DNA of 64,000 nt from an uncultured Flavobacterium sp. (GTDB lineage: Bacteria > Bacteroidota > Bacteroidia > Flavobacteriales > Flavobacteriaceae). Position 1 is the stretch's first letter; every line of letters starts with the position of its first letter. The notes under the pieces are model-generated. The model searched no databases. It had not been told where the DNA came from and saw only the letters and a list, made by a program, of their open reading frames with translations. Positions 52,291 to 61,783 of the stretch are shown here, piece by piece. The stretch is taken from positions 22,360-86,359 of the forward strand of contig CAJXSU010000003.1 in NCBI GenBank assembly GCA_913061465.1, read 5' to 3'. The position numbers were made by a program, and so were the translations under genes.

Positions 52291-54242
52291 ATGTTGAAGA
52301 ATTTTAAAATTAAAATTTCCAACAACAAAGATACAATTGCAATTGCCAAAAACAACCTCCAAAGTGATTGAACTTTGTTTTTTTCGTTTATTTCTTTAAA
52401 ATATTCTTTGATTGAACCGAAAACCTCAATATTTTTATTTTCTTTTTTAATTGTATTTAGGTTATAAAAAGCTAGTGAACTTTCACTTGAGGAACTGTTA
52501 TAAGCTATGGAAGTCAAGGTGTCTTTATCGAGTAATATATCATAAAAACCTACTGTTTTAGGTTCATTAAGTGTTGAAAAAACAACTTTATTAGCAAAAT
52601 TTACTTGAGAGGGAATAAACGATTTTCTTTGATTGGAGATTTTTAAAATTTCATTTTTTTCTATTTTTTTTCTAATCTCTATGGTGTTTTCTTTATGAAG
52701 TATGTAGTAAGGTTTATTTAATTCAAGGCTTTGTCTAGCTATGTTATATAGTGTTGGTACAACTAATGGTGAATTAACAAAATTAGAGGACTGAATATTT
52801 AATGGAGATGAAAATAAATATATTTTTGAAAAAGAGTTGGTAATTTCATGTAAAAAAGGAGTTTTATTTTCAAACAATAAAACAGCATTTCCTTGAAGGT
52901 TGTGATTATAGTTTAATACCGTAGTTGGGTATTCAAAATTCTTGACTTCTTTAACAAAAACATCGTTAAACAAAGGATGTTTGAAATTTATGGTGGTAAT
53001 TTTTAATGAATCCCTGTTTTTATTTATAATTCCACCAGTATTTATTTGTTTTAACAATGAATTATAGGAACTAACTTCAATATTTTGATTTGGTATAATT
53101 AGGAGGTTTCCTCCATCTTTTATAAATTTAAGAATACTATTTTCTATAACATTCGAAAAATCCTTTAATTCATTTAAGATAATAAGTTGTTGAGATGAAA
53201 TTAAATTATAATTTACTTTTCGTAATGTTGAGCTTGTATAATTAAATTCATCACTATTAAAAATTTTTGATATAAATGGAAGTGTTTTTCCAATGTTTAA
53301 AATTGATGTTTTATTGGAGGTATTTATTGAAAAATAAAAAACATTATCAAACAAGAAACTATCGTTAAAGGTAAGTTGAATTTTGCCCTTAAATTTGCTA
53401 AAATTTTCAATTGGAAATTTTACTATTTTTTCTTCATCTTTTAGAATAGAGAAGGATCTTTTGTTGATGAGTCTTGAGGAGTTATAAAGTGCAATTGGAA
53501 TATTTTTTTTTGATTCACCTTGGTTTTTTATAACTACAGAAACTAATTTCTTTTGTATACTTATTGTGTTGATGTATACACTGTCTATAGAGATGTTGCT
53601 TTTTGCTTTAGAATTTAATTTTATAAACGAAATTGGTCTAATTACATTTGTAAACTCATTATTTTTATTTTCATTAAAGTATTGAAAGTCAGATATTAAT
53701 AATATTTTATTTAAATTTATACTTTTATTTATTAATTCTGTTTGAATTGTGTTTATTTTATCATGTATTGATGTGTTATTATTAGAAAATCTTATGTTTT
53801 TAAGAGATTCTACCAATTCTTTTTTAGATATATTTATGTTAAAATCATCGTTTGTAAGTAGAGAATACCTTTCATTTTCTGGTGAATTTTCAATAATATC
53901 TTGTGCTGCAATTTTTAGTAAATTTCCATTATTTCCATTAGTATTTAAACTTTCTGAATTATCTAAATAGATATAATTTTGTCTATTCCCTTCTTTTTTT
54001 TTATCTCCAAAATAAGGTTGTGAAAATGTAAAAATTAAAGCTGTAAAACTGAGTATTCTAGTTGCTAATATTAAGAGTTTTTTTAATTTAGAATTCTTGC
54101 GTGTTTCAAGACTTATTTTTTTTAAAAACTGAACATTTGTAAATTCAATTTTTTTAAATTTTTGTAAATTAAAAAGATGTACAAGTATTGGTATAATGAG
54201 AATAAACAAAAAATATAAAACAGCAGGATATTTAAATTGCAT
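52287..54242 (-). CDS. BatA-domain membrane protein (aerotolerance-type)
   Basis: A 651-residue inner-membrane protein. The N-terminal BatA domain (1-85) contains two hydrophobic segments: VLYFLFILIIPILVHLF, followed by LQKFKKIEFTNVQFLK, and LLILATRILSFTALIFTFSQ, ending QPYF. A von Willebrand-like or Ig-like periplasmic region follows (about 95-600), and a terminal helix (about 628-650, LWRLFLAIAIVSLLLEILIL). MoxR/Bat systems of Bacteroidota contain such proteins, but no MoxR ATPase or BatB is nearby. Its stop overlaps the dihydroorotase-like gene start by 4 bases, linking their translation. Confidence 0.88.
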   Translation of the reverse strand: MQFKYPAVLYFLFILIIPILVHLFNLQKFKKIEFTNVQFLKKISLETRKNSKLKKLLILATRILSFTALIFTFSQPYFGDKKKEGNRQNYIYLDNSESLNTNGNNGNLLKIAAQDIIENSPENERYSLLTNDDFNINISKKELVESLKNIRFSNNNTSIHDKINTIQTELINKSINLNKILLISDFQYFNENKNNEFTNVIRPISFIKLNSKAKSNISIDSVYINTISIQKKLVSVVIKNQGESKKNIPIALYNSSRLINKRSFSILKDEEKIVKFPIENFSKFKGKIQLTFNDSFLFDNVFYFSINTSNKTSILNIGKTLPFISKIFNSDEFNYTSSTLRKVNYNLISSQQLIILNELKDFSNVIENSILKFIKDGGNLLIIPNQNIEVSSYNSLLKQINTGGIINKNRDSLKITTINFKHPLFNDVFVKEVKNFEYPTTVLNYNHNLQGNAVLLFENKTPFLHEITNSFSKIYLFSSPLNIQSSNFVNSPLVVPTLYNIARQSLELNKPYYILHKENTIEIRKKIEKNEILKISNQRKSFIPSQVNFANKVVFSTLNEPKTVGFYDILLDKDTLTSIAYNSSSSESSLAFYNLNTIKKENKNIEVFGSIKEYFKEINEKNKVQSLWRLFLAIAIVSLLLEILILKFFNI

Positions 54243-54256
54243 TTGCTATTGAGTAT

Positions 54257-55762
54257 TTAATATTTTGCGGGCTTTCCGTTGGTGGAGCTATTTTTTATAA
54301 AATCTCTCAAATCATCATTAGATTTTTTTAAATCTTCACTCCTTAAATACATCATATGCCCACTTCTGTAGCCTTTAAAAAAGAAACGATTCCTCATTCT
54401 TCCACTTGGGTCAGTTTGCCACATAGTATATTTAGCGTTAAAGTAGGTAGTAGCACCATCATAATACCCAGATTGAACTAATACCTTTAAATAAGGGTTT
54501 TGAGCCATAGCCCTTCTTAAGCCTTCTCTTACGTTGTCGTTTCTATTATCCCATGGTCCAACCGGTCCAAATACGTTATAGGTAACGTCTGTTTTAAATT
54601 TTAAATGTTCTCTTATATAATAGTTTATAGCTGGAGTAAATGAATGAAGCCAGGATGTAATTTCTGAATTGTAATCTGGACTATCACCTGCTAATCTTTT
54701 GTCTAAACCTTTATATCTTGAATCCAATCGCCCAATGGTAAAACCATTTTTATCTCTTAATAGTTCTTTCCAGAAATAGTCTTTTGGAATATCCAAATTG
54801 TGTTGTAAAAGCACATTTTTCTTAATTCCTGAAAAATAAGACATACGTTCTGCTACTTTATTTCTCTCAGTATCTGAAATAAATCCTCCTTTTGCCATAG
54901 CAGGAATTAATTTGTTGATGGCGTATTCTTCAGATAGCGGTAAGATTTCTAATAAATCTTTATTTTGTAATTCATCAGGTAGCATTTTGTGATACCATGC
55001 AGCAGCTGTAAAATAAGGTAAATTTAATGAGGATGAAAGTGCAGATCCTGTTCTTAATACTTTGTAATCAGCAGGAGAAACCATAATCACTCCGTTTAAA
55101 TACATCCATTGTTTATTTTGAAGTTCAGCCGCTAATCCCATTACACGAGTACCACCATAGCTTTCTCCTATAATATACTTTGGAGATCGCCATCTATTGT
55201 TTCTTGAAATAAATGAATTCAACCATCCAGCAAGATATTTTACATCTGCGTTGATTCCAAAAAACAAAGATTTATCTAATTTTTCTCCTTTTTTTACAAT
55301 TGGTCTGGAATATCCAGTATTTACTGGGTTTACATATACAATATCTGCAACGTCTAATATTGAGTTAGGGTTATCTTTCACACCATAGGGCTGAATTGGA
55401 TACCCTTCATCATCAATTCTCAATACTTTTGGACCTGTATATGCGATGTGCATCCAAACTGAAGCAGATCCTGGCCCACCATTAAAAGACATTATTATTG
55501 GTCTTTTTGAATAGTCATTGGGCTTTTTGAGGTTATTATTCAGATTGGTTCGTTTATAGTACGTGTAATATAATGATGCTATTATATTGCCATGATCATC
55601 CCAAACAGGCTGCATGCCAGTTGTTGCTTGATAGATTATCTTTTTACCATTTATAACCACTTCATTATTGGTAATAACTGTTGTGTCTAAAGGAATTCTT
55701 ATGTCCTGTGCCTTAATGCCAATAAAGCTAATAAGTAGGGTGAAAATTAAATATTTCTTCAT
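54257..55762 (-). CDS. Exported serine carboxypeptidase, peptidase family S10
   Basis: A 501-residue exported peptidase that removes C-terminal residues from peptides. It has a signal peptide (about 1-19, ending GIKAQ), the oxyanion region MSFNGGPGSASVW (91-103), PVNTGYSRP, and the nucleophile Ser201 in IIGESYGGTR. The acid lies in VQSGYYDGAT and the histidine in FKGYRSGHMMYLR. This alpha/beta-hydrolase family is common in marine Bacteroidota. It has 14 bases to the BatA gene downstream and 66 bases to the DUF2400 gene upstream. Confidence 0.93.
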   Translation of the reverse strand: MKKYLIFTLLISFIGIKAQDIRIPLDTTVITNNEVVINGKKIIYQATTGMQPVWDDHGNIIASLYYTYYKRTNLNNNLKKPNDYSKRPIIMSFNGGPGSASVWMHIAYTGPKVLRIDDEGYPIQPYGVKDNPNSILDVADIVYVNPVNTGYSRPIVKKGEKLDKSLFFGINADVKYLAGWLNSFISRNNRWRSPKYIIGESYGGTRVMGLAAELQNKQWMYLNGVIMVSPADYKVLRTGSALSSSLNLPYFTAAAWYHKMLPDELQNKDLLEILPLSEEYAINKLIPAMAKGGFISDTERNKVAERMSYFSGIKKNVLLQHNLDIPKDYFWKELLRDKNGFTIGRLDSRYKGLDKRLAGDSPDYNSEITSWLHSFTPAINYYIREHLKFKTDVTYNVFGPVGPWDNRNDNVREGLRRAMAQNPYLKVLVQSGYYDGATTYFNAKYTMWQTDPSGRMRNRFFFKGYRSGHMMYLRSEDLKKSNDDLRDFIKNSSTNGKPAKY

Positions 55763-55828
55763 TTATTCTAGTTTTAAGAACCCCTAAATTAATGGAAATA
55801 AACGACTTTTTTGTAAAGGATTTAAAAA

Positions 55829-56599
55829 TTAAAATTTTTCAAATACACCTAGACCAAAAAGTGCGAAGTCATATTTAACTGGATCTTTTTTATCAAAACT
55901 TCTAAGTTTTGTATCTAATTCGTAAACAGCTTTCCAATCATTTTGTTTACGGGTTAGTATTCCTAATTTTCTAGCTACATTACCTGAATGAATATCTAAT
56001 GGGCAAGATAAAAAAGCAGGTGAATGAGTTTTCCAGAGGCCAAAATCCACTCCTTTAGTATCTTTTCTTACCATCCATCTTAAGAACATATGAATTCGTT
56101 TCGCTGCAGAATTTTTTTGTGGGTTAGAAATATGTTTTTCAGTTCTTACCTCATGATGAAGTTCAAAAAAAATGGTCTTAAACTTTGTGATGGAGTTCTG
56201 ATAGTTTATTTCATTTTTTAACGGTTTTAAAATATCTTCTAATCCTCCATGATTTTCATAAATATTTTGAAGAGATTTTATAAAATACTGAAAATCAGTA
56301 GAATTAAATGTTCTGTGAACAAAATCAGTAATATTAACTAGATCTTTTTCAGAATGATTCATTATAAAATCGAATGGAGAATTATCCATAATCTCCATCA
56401 TTTTATTAGAGTTTCTAATAATCATAGTTCTATTACCCCATGCAATAGTTGCTGATAAAAAACCAGCAATTTCAATATCCTCTTTTTTAGAAAATTGATG
56501 AGGGATTTGAATAGGATCTGATGCTATGAAGCTGATCCTATTGTACGTTTCTACTTTCAAGTCTAGAAAACTTTTTAACTCTTTTTTAGGGATTACCAT
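55829..56599 (-). CDS. DUF2400/TIGR02757 family protein, possible HhH-type DNA glycosylase
   Basis: A 256-residue soluble protein of the DUF2400 (TIGR02757) family, function not established. Conserved parts are FLSATIAWGNRTMIIRNSNK (46-65), KRIHMFLRWMVRKDTKGVDF, CPLDIHSGNVARKLG and a terminal YDFALFGLGVFEK. The last two segments recall the helix-hairpin-helix DNA glycosylase pattern (D-x-H-x-x-R-x-x, then a Gly-rich end), so a base-excision role is possible; this is my inference. It overlaps the CPBP protease gene by 14 bases. Confidence 0.85.
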   Translation of the reverse strand: MVIPKKELKSFLDLKVETYNRISFIASDPIQIPHQFSKKEDIEIAGFLSATIAWGNRTMIIRNSNKMMEIMDNSPFDFIMNHSEKDLVNITDFVHRTFNSTDFQYFIKSLQNIYENHGGLEDILKPLKNEINYQNSITKFKTIFFELHHEVRTEKHISNPQKNSAAKRIHMFLRWMVRKDTKGVDFGLWKTHSPAFLSCPLDIHSGNVARKLGILTRKQNDWKAVYELDTKLRSFDKKDPVKYDFALFGLGVFEKF

Positions 56600-57143
56600 G
56601 GCTAGCTAAAAGAAATAATGAAACTAATATACCATTATAAATACTGTGTAAAAAGATAGACCAAATTAAGCCAAAACGCACCCTTACAAACCCAAAAATT
56701 AACCCTATGAAAAATTGAGGTGCTACCAAAAGTGGTGAAAAAAGAATGACATTAGTTGTGATTTCAAAATTAAATATATGAACATAAGCAAAAATAACTC
56801 CAATGGTATAAAATGCCAATTTGAAAACTTTAGGTTGTTTAATATATATCAATGGCCCTCTGAAAATTAATTCTTCTATTATGGGGGCTAAAACAGCTGC
56901 AAAAAAAAGAATTTTGACTCCATTAGAATCATCAAAAAGCGAATCAGTAATATGACTAACTTCATCTAATGCCCCAACAAATACTAGTACCCTAGTAATG
57001 GTAGAGATAAAGAATGAAAATATAAACGATATGAATGAGAGATAGATTAGTATTTTAAAACGGTATAGGAAGCTTTTGTTCTTATCTTTTTCTAAAACAG
57101 GATTAAGTAGGTATTGAATGAGTTCATTAAGTATTTTTGTCAT
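56586..57143 (-). CDS. CPBP family intramembrane metalloprotease
   Basis: A 185-residue membrane protein with about five hydrophobic helices. It carries the CPBP/ABI signature: APIIEELIFRG (Glu90-Glu91, Arg95), FAYVHIF (His122) and a C-terminal LHSIYNG. Relatives are glutamic or metallo-type intramembrane proteases, some self-protecting against bacteriocins or processing CAAX-like tails. The substrate is unknown. It overlaps the upstream ABC ATPase gene by 4 bases (ATGA) and the downstream DUF2400 gene by 14 bases, so the three are one operon. Confidence 0.92.
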   Translation of the reverse strand: MTKILNELIQYLLNPVLEKDKNKSFLYRFKILIYLSFISFIFSFFISTITRVLVFVGALDEVSHITDSLFDDSNGVKILFFAAVLAPIIEELIFRGPLIYIKQPKVFKLAFYTIGVIFAYVHIFNFEITTNVILFSPLLVAPQFFIGLIFGFVRVRFGLIWSIFLHSIYNGILVSLFLLASHGNP

Positions 57144-57799
57144 ATGATTATACCGTCTCTCATGGTTAATTTTCTATCAGCCATATCAGCCAACTCTTGG
57201 TTGTGAGTTACAATAACAAATGTTTGATTATATGTGTCTCTTAATTCAAAAAATAATTTATGAAGACTTTCAGCAGAAGAGGAATCTAAATTTCCGCTGG
57301 GTTCGTCAGCGAGAATTATAGAGGGGTTGTTTATAAGTGCTCTAGCAACCGCTACTCGCTGCTGTTCACCTCCAGAGAGTTCATTAGGTTTATGTTTCAT
57401 CCGATTCTCTAATCCAAGAAATCTTAGAAGTTCTTTTGCTTTTTGTTCAGTTTCTTTTCTATTTTTTTTACCAATAAAAGCAGGGATACAGATATTTTCT
57501 AGGGCTGTAAATTCAGGTAATAATTGATGAAATTGAAAGATATAGCCAATGTGTTCATTTCTGAATGCGGCAATCATTCTATTAGTTAAATTTTGAAGTC
57601 TAATACCATTAACCTCCAGTAAAAAATCTTCTTCTTTTGAAGGGGAATCTAAAGTGCCTAAAATTTGAAGTAAAGTTGTTTTTCCTGCTCCAGATGGTCC
57701 TACAATTGCAACAATCTCACCTTTATTAATAGTAAGGTTAACTCCTTTTAAAACCTCTGTATCTCCGTAATATTTGTGTATGTTTTTTGCAATTACCAT
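57140..57799 (-). CDS. ABC transporter ATP-binding protein, LolD/MacB type
   Basis: A 219-residue ATPase subunit. Walker A is [12 protein letters not shown], the signature is [16 protein letters not shown], Walker B is [15 protein letters not shown], and the H-loop is [10 protein letters not shown]. The order and sequence fit LolD-like subunits that power lipoprotein release or MacB-type export. The cognate permease is not in this neighbourhood. Start at the ATG 57799; the TTG codon just before it gives one extra residue. It leads the run CPBP-DUF2400. Confidence 0.92.
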   Translation of the reverse strand: MVIAKNIHKYYGDTEVLKGVNLTINKGEIVAIVGPSGAGKTTLLQILGTLDSPSKEEDFLLEVNGIRLQNLTNRMIAAFRNEHIGYIFQFHQLLPEFTALENICIPAFIGKKNRKETEQKAKELLRFLGLENRMKHKPNELSGGEQQRVAVARALINNPSIILADEPSGNLDSSSAESLHKLFFELRDTYNQTFVIVTHNQELADMADRKLTMRDGIII

Positions 57800-58034
57800 C
57801 AAATAATATTTATAATAACGAAAATATTAAAAAAAGGAATCAAATAATGAATCTTTATAAATTGTTTTCAATTTATTTTCAATCATAAATTTAAAATATT
57901 TAAAGATACTCTCTGTAATTTTTGATTTATTGCTATTAAAAAAGATTAATTTACATTTCTTATAAAGATTTTTTTTCTGTATAATTTTACTGATTTTTAT
58001 CAAATTGTTTAATCAAAAATTGAATTTGAATTTG

Positions 58035-58042
58035 TATTTTTG
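58035..58042 (+). promoter_or_regulatory. sucC promoter -7 element
   Basis: TATTTTTG matches TAnnTTTG, 25 bases before the sucC ATG. The rest of the 268-base region 57800-58067 is very AT-rich and shows no gene or hairpin that I can support. Confidence 0.5.
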
Positions 58043-58067
58043 CTAGCGTTTTAAAATTTATAAATAC

Positions 58068-59264
58068 ATGAACTTACACGAATATCAAGGAAAAGAAATT
58101 TTAAATAGTTTTGGTGTTAGAATTCAACGTGGAATCGTTGCTAGTACTCCAAAAGATGCTGTTGCTGCAGCTAAACAATTAACTGCTGATACTGGAACTA
58201 GTTGGTATGTTGTTAAAGCACAAGTTCATGCTGGAGGTCGCGGTAAAGGAGGTGGTGTTAAGTTAGCTAAAAACTTAAATGAAGTTGAGTCAATATCTGA
58301 TGCTATCATTGGAATGATGCTGATCACTCCACAAACTTCAACTGAAGGTAAAAAAGTAAATCAAGTTTTGATTTGTGAGGATGTTTATTATCCAGGAGAT
58401 TCTGAACCTGAAGAGTATTACATGTCTGTTTTATTAGATAGAAATACTGGTAAAAATATGATTATGTATTCTACCGAGGGTGGTATGGATATTGAAACAG
58501 TAGCAGAAGAAACTCCTCATTTAATTTTCACCGAAGAAATTGATCCTACTTTAGGTTTATTACCATTTCAAGGGCGTAAAATTGCTTTTAATTTAGGACT
58601 TTCTGGTGCTGCATTAAAAGAAATGGCAAAATTTGTATCTTCTTTATACACAGCCTACATTAAATCTGATTCATCAATGTTTGAAATTAATCCAGTATTA
58701 AAAACATCTGATGATAAAATTTTAGCTGTAGATGCAAAAGTTACTTTAGATGAAAATGCATTATATCGTCACAAAGATTATGCTGCCATGCGAGATTTAC
58801 GTGAGGAAAATCCAATTGAAGTAGAAGCCAAAGCGGCTGGTCTTAATTATGTAGACTTAGATGGTAATGTTGGATGTATGGTTAATGGTGCTGGATTAGC
58901 AATGGGTACTATGGACTTAATTAAACAAGCAGGAGGAGATCCAGCTAATTTTTTAGATGTTGGAGGTACAGCTGATGCTCAACGTGTTGAGGTTGCTTTT
59001 GGAATAATTTTAAAAGATCCAAATGTGAAAGCTATATTGGTTAATATTTTTGGAGGTATTGTTCGTTGCGATAGAGTTGCGCAAGGTGTTGTAGATGCTT
59101 ATAAGAACATGGGTGATAAAATTAACGTACCTATTATTTGTAGATTACAAGGTACGAACGCTGTTGAAGCCAAAGAACTTATTGATAATAATGGAATGGA
59201 AATTATTTCAGCTACAGAATTTCAAGAAGCTGCCGATAAAGTTGCAGAAGTATTGGGCTTATAG
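58068..59264 (+). CDS. sucC: Succinyl-CoA ligase (ADP-forming) beta subunit
   Basis: The 398-residue ATP-grasp beta subunit of the TCA-cycle enzyme that interconverts succinyl-CoA and succinate with nucleotide phosphorylation. The N-terminus is MNLHEYQGKEILNSFG. ATP-grasp residues lie in WYVVKAQVHAGGRGKGGG, EINPVLKTSDDKILAVDAKV carries Mg ligands, and the C-terminal phosphohistidine-facing loop contains VNIFGGIVRCDRVAQG. The alpha subunit (sucD) is not adjacent, as in other flavobacteria. It has its own promoter and a bidirectional terminator. Confidence 0.98.
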   Translation: MNLHEYQGKEILNSFGVRIQRGIVASTPKDAVAAAKQLTADTGTSWYVVKAQVHAGGRGKGGGVKLAKNLNEVESISDAIIGMMLITPQTSTEGKKVNQVLICEDVYYPGDSEPEEYYMSVLLDRNTGKNMIMYSTEGGMDIETVAEETPHLIFTEEIDPTLGLLPFQGRKIAFNLGLSGAALKEMAKFVSSLYTAYIKSDSSMFEINPVLKTSDDKILAVDAKVTLDENALYRHKDYAAMRDLREENPIEVEAKAAGLNYVDLDGNVGCMVNGAGLAMGTMDLIKQAGGDPANFLDVGGTADAQRVEVAFGIILKDPNVKAILVNIFGGIVRCDRVAQGVVDAYKNMGDKINVPIICRLQGTNAVEAKELIDNNGMEIISATEFQEAADKVAEVLGL

Positions 59265-59280
59265 TATCCAAAAACATATA

Positions 59281-59318
59281 AATAAAAAACGCTACTCATC
59301 CGAGTGGCGTTTTTTATT
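59281..59318. terminator. Bidirectional terminator between sucC and the M28 peptidase gene
   Basis: Arms 59281-59297 and 59302-59318 pair over 17 bp with one T-G wobble, a 4-base loop ATCC, a GC core and A6/T6 flanks. It serves sucC and the convergent peptidase gene. Confidence 0.9.
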
Positions 59319-59334
59319 TATATATTTTTATTTC

Positions 59335-60897
59335 TTAAGACTTTACCTTTTCGTCTTTTTCATCTAATACAATACGTTCTTTCCGATTTGCTATCTCCCA
59401 TGCAGTATGAAAGATTAAACGAGATCTATTCTCTAATAAATCATAATTAATCTTATCTGGAGTATCACTTATTTTGTGATAATCAGCATGAGTTCCGTTG
59501 AAATAAAAAATAACTGGAATGTTATTCTTTGCAAAATTATAATGATCTGAGCGGTAGTAGAAACGATTTGGATCATTTTCATTATTGTATGTGTAGTCTA
59601 ATTCTATGTTTAGATATTCCTTATTTACTTTTTCGGATATATTGTGTAAATCTTTACTTAGTTTATCACTCCCAATTAAGTATATATAATTTCGATTTCC
59701 TTCACGTTTTGGATCAATACGTCCAATCATATCAACGTTTAAGTTTGTGATCGTATTTTTCAATGGAACTAATGGCTCATAATCTGTATAGTATTTAGAA
59801 CCCAATAATCCTTTTTCTTCTCCTGTTAGATGTAAGAAAATAATTGAGCGTTTTGGTCTGTGGCCAAAATCTACTGCTTTTTTAAATGCTTCTGCAATTT
59901 CTAACATAGCAACTGTTCCAGAACCATCATCATCAGCTCCATTAAACACCTCTCCATTTGCATCCATTCCCACATGGTCTAGATGAGACGAAATGATAAT
60001 GTATTCATCAGGTTTTTCAGAACCATGAATTATGGCAGCTACATTTTCTGAAGGTTTGTATTCAGAAGATGCCTCAAAAATCATTTCAAATTTTGCTGAT
60101 TCATAAGAAGATTTGACAGACTTTTTTATATTTGCTATTAATGATTTCCCCATTTTATTGCTGATTAAAAACTGATACATATCGGCTTCAGCATCTTTTT
60201 TAACAGCCAATGACAAACGATTACTCACACCTCTTTTTTCTAGCTTTTTGAAGTATCGAGCATACTGATTAAATAAATCATCATTCATAAAGAATAATGC
60301 CTTTGCACCCTTATCTTTAGCTATATTTCTTTTTGCAGAAAGCTCCTGACGACCATTAGACCACTTTGAGACTTCTTTATTGCCAGTGATTATATAATTA
60401 CCATTTTTATCTTTTGGTTCTCCATTTTTAATCACGACGATTTTTCCCTTTACATTTAAGTTTGTGTAATTAGAATATTTTTCATCATCAATACCATATC
60501 CTGCATACACAATTTCTGATGCTGAAACTGTTGTTGAATTAGCCGATCCTAGTGAAATAAAATCATCATAATAATTAAATGATTTACCATTGTTAGTTAT
60601 GGCTACTTTTGGTGTTTTTACAAGATTTAATGGTACGTTTTGAAAATAATTTCCTTCAATTAGCGGTTTAATTCCTAAAGCTTCATATTGTTCTTTTATA
60701 TAGTTAACAGCTTTCTTCTGTCCAAGATCACCAGTGTTACGTCCTTCAAATTCATCTGAGGCATATATATATAAATGCTCTTTTAATTCATCTTGAGTAA
60801 TTGAACTTGCGTAGTTTACAACATCATCATTAGTTACTTCTTTTTGATAAGAAAATATCATCAACAAAGTACCTGTTAGTAATAGTATTTTTTTCAT
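59335..60897 (-). CDS. Exported M28 family metallopeptidase with PA domain
   Basis: A 520-residue exported zinc aminopeptidase. It has a hydrophobic signal sequence (about 1-17), then a protease-associated insertion (about 110-235). The catalytic di-zinc site is ISSHLDHVG, GADDDGSGTVAMLE, LHLTGEEKGLLGS, LNVDMIGR and the late GTHADYHKISDTPDKI; all five expected ligand positions are present. It likely degrades peptides in the periplasm or outside. Close relatives are often lipoproteins, but no lipobox cysteine is seen here (IFSYQK). The very charged terminal tail (VLDEKDEKVKS) is unusual. Confidence 0.93.
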   Translation of the reverse strand: MKKILLLTGTLLMIFSYQKEVTNDDVVNYASSITQDELKEHLYIYASDEFEGRNTGDLGQKKAVNYIKEQYEALGIKPLIEGNYFQNVPLNLVKTPKVAITNNGKSFNYYDDFISLGSANSTTVSASEIVYAGYGIDDEKYSNYTNLNVKGKIVVIKNGEPKDKNGNYIITGNKEVSKWSNGRQELSAKRNIAKDKGAKALFFMNDDLFNQYARYFKKLEKRGVSNRLSLAVKKDAEADMYQFLISNKMGKSLIANIKKSVKSSYESAKFEMIFEASSEYKPSENVAAIIHGSEKPDEYIIISSHLDHVGMDANGEVFNGADDDGSGTVAMLEIAEAFKKAVDFGHRPKRSIIFLHLTGEEKGLLGSKYYTDYEPLVPLKNTITNLNVDMIGRIDPKREGNRNYIYLIGSDKLSKDLHNISEKVNKEYLNIELDYTYNNENDPNRFYYRSDHYNFAKNNIPVIFYFNGTHADYHKISDTPDKINYDLLENRSRLIFHTAWEIANRKERIVLDEKDEKVKS

Positions 60898-61072
60898 TTT
60901 AGATTATTGTTAGTTTTTATCTCAATATATATTTTGATAAGGATACAATAAGGTGGTTAAAACCTTAATTTTTAGTATGGTATTTTTATAACAAATCAAA
61001 ATTAAACACTGCTACTTATTTAATTGCTTCTTTAACCAATTTTTTTTCTTTTTTTATAAAAACTGCTTTGTA

Positions 61073-61783
61073 TTAAATTTTTTCGTTGCTCATGTTATAA
61101 TTATTAACCAAGTAGAAATCACCGTTTGGAAAAATTAAAATTGTGTTATAATTTTTCATTCCATCACTAAAAATATTTCTAAAAACAGGAATATTATCTT
61201 TATGATAGTTCATCTCTTTGAGGAATTTTTCAGGAATTCCATTGTTTTGCTTATATATATGAGTGAAGTCTATTTTTTTTGAAATTTTATTTTTTTCTTT
61301 TCTTATATTGTCTTGAAATTCATCATAACTCATGACATGTATGTGTTTTGAATTTATGTATTTCCTATAGTTTTTTTTAAAAACTTTTTTAGACAAAAAA
61401 AGTGATTTTTTTGTTTCTACAGAGTCATAAATAATAACGCCAGAAATTTTTGGCATTTTTTCTTTATTTGGAAGTGAATCTATATAATGAAAAAGCCATT
61501 TTTTTGCAGAGTCAATCTTGTATCGTGAATTAAAAAGCTTATTGAGTTGACCTTTATTTTTTTTACTTAATCTGCCAAAATATTCTTTGTAGCGAAGTTT
61601 TTTATAGATTTTTTTATCTCTGGTAGTTTCTGCAATATCATATAAATTACTCTCAAGTAATCTATCAAATTTTTCTTTGAATATTTCATCATAACTTTCA
61701 TCAACATATATAGTTTTTGTTTGTTGAGAAAATATATTTGTTACTATCAAAAAATAAAAAATAGGGGTAATTAAGTTTTTCAT
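61073..61783 (-). CDS. Hypothetical exported basic protein
   Basis: I do not recognise this 236-residue protein. A signal peptide (about 1-19, ending NIFSQ) is followed by a soluble, lysine- and tyrosine-rich sequence with predicted helices (about 28-80) and alternating strands near KISGVIIYDSV (about 112) and NTILIFPNGDFYLVNNYN at the C-terminus. There are no cysteines or known motifs. Its ATG overlaps the uvrB stop by 4 bases, so it is translated from the uvrB message, although an exported protein in that context is unexpected. AT-richness is slightly above that of the neighbours. Confidence 0.75.
   Translation of the reverse strand: MKNLITPIFYFLIVTNIFSQQTKTIYVDESYDEIFKEKFDRLLESNLYDIAETTRDKKIYKKLRYKEYFGRLSKKNKGQLNKLFNSRYKIDSAKKWLFHYIDSLPNKEKMPKISGVIIYDSVETKKSLFLSKKVFKKNYRKYINSKHIHVMSYDEFQDNIRKEKNKISKKIDFTHIYKQNNGIPEKFLKEMNYHKDNIPVFRNIFSDGMKNYNTILIFPNGDFYLVNNYNMSNEKI

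Noticed and set aside
52291..52362. Longer N-terminus for the dihydroorotase-like protein
   Set aside because: It would run 76 bases into the BatA gene, whereas the ATG at 52290 forms a standard 4-base ATGA overlap and matches the family start.
57800..58034. tRNA or small gene in the long AT-rich gap before sucC
   Set aside because: No GC-rich acceptor stem or TTCGA loop and no open frame with a plausible start was found.
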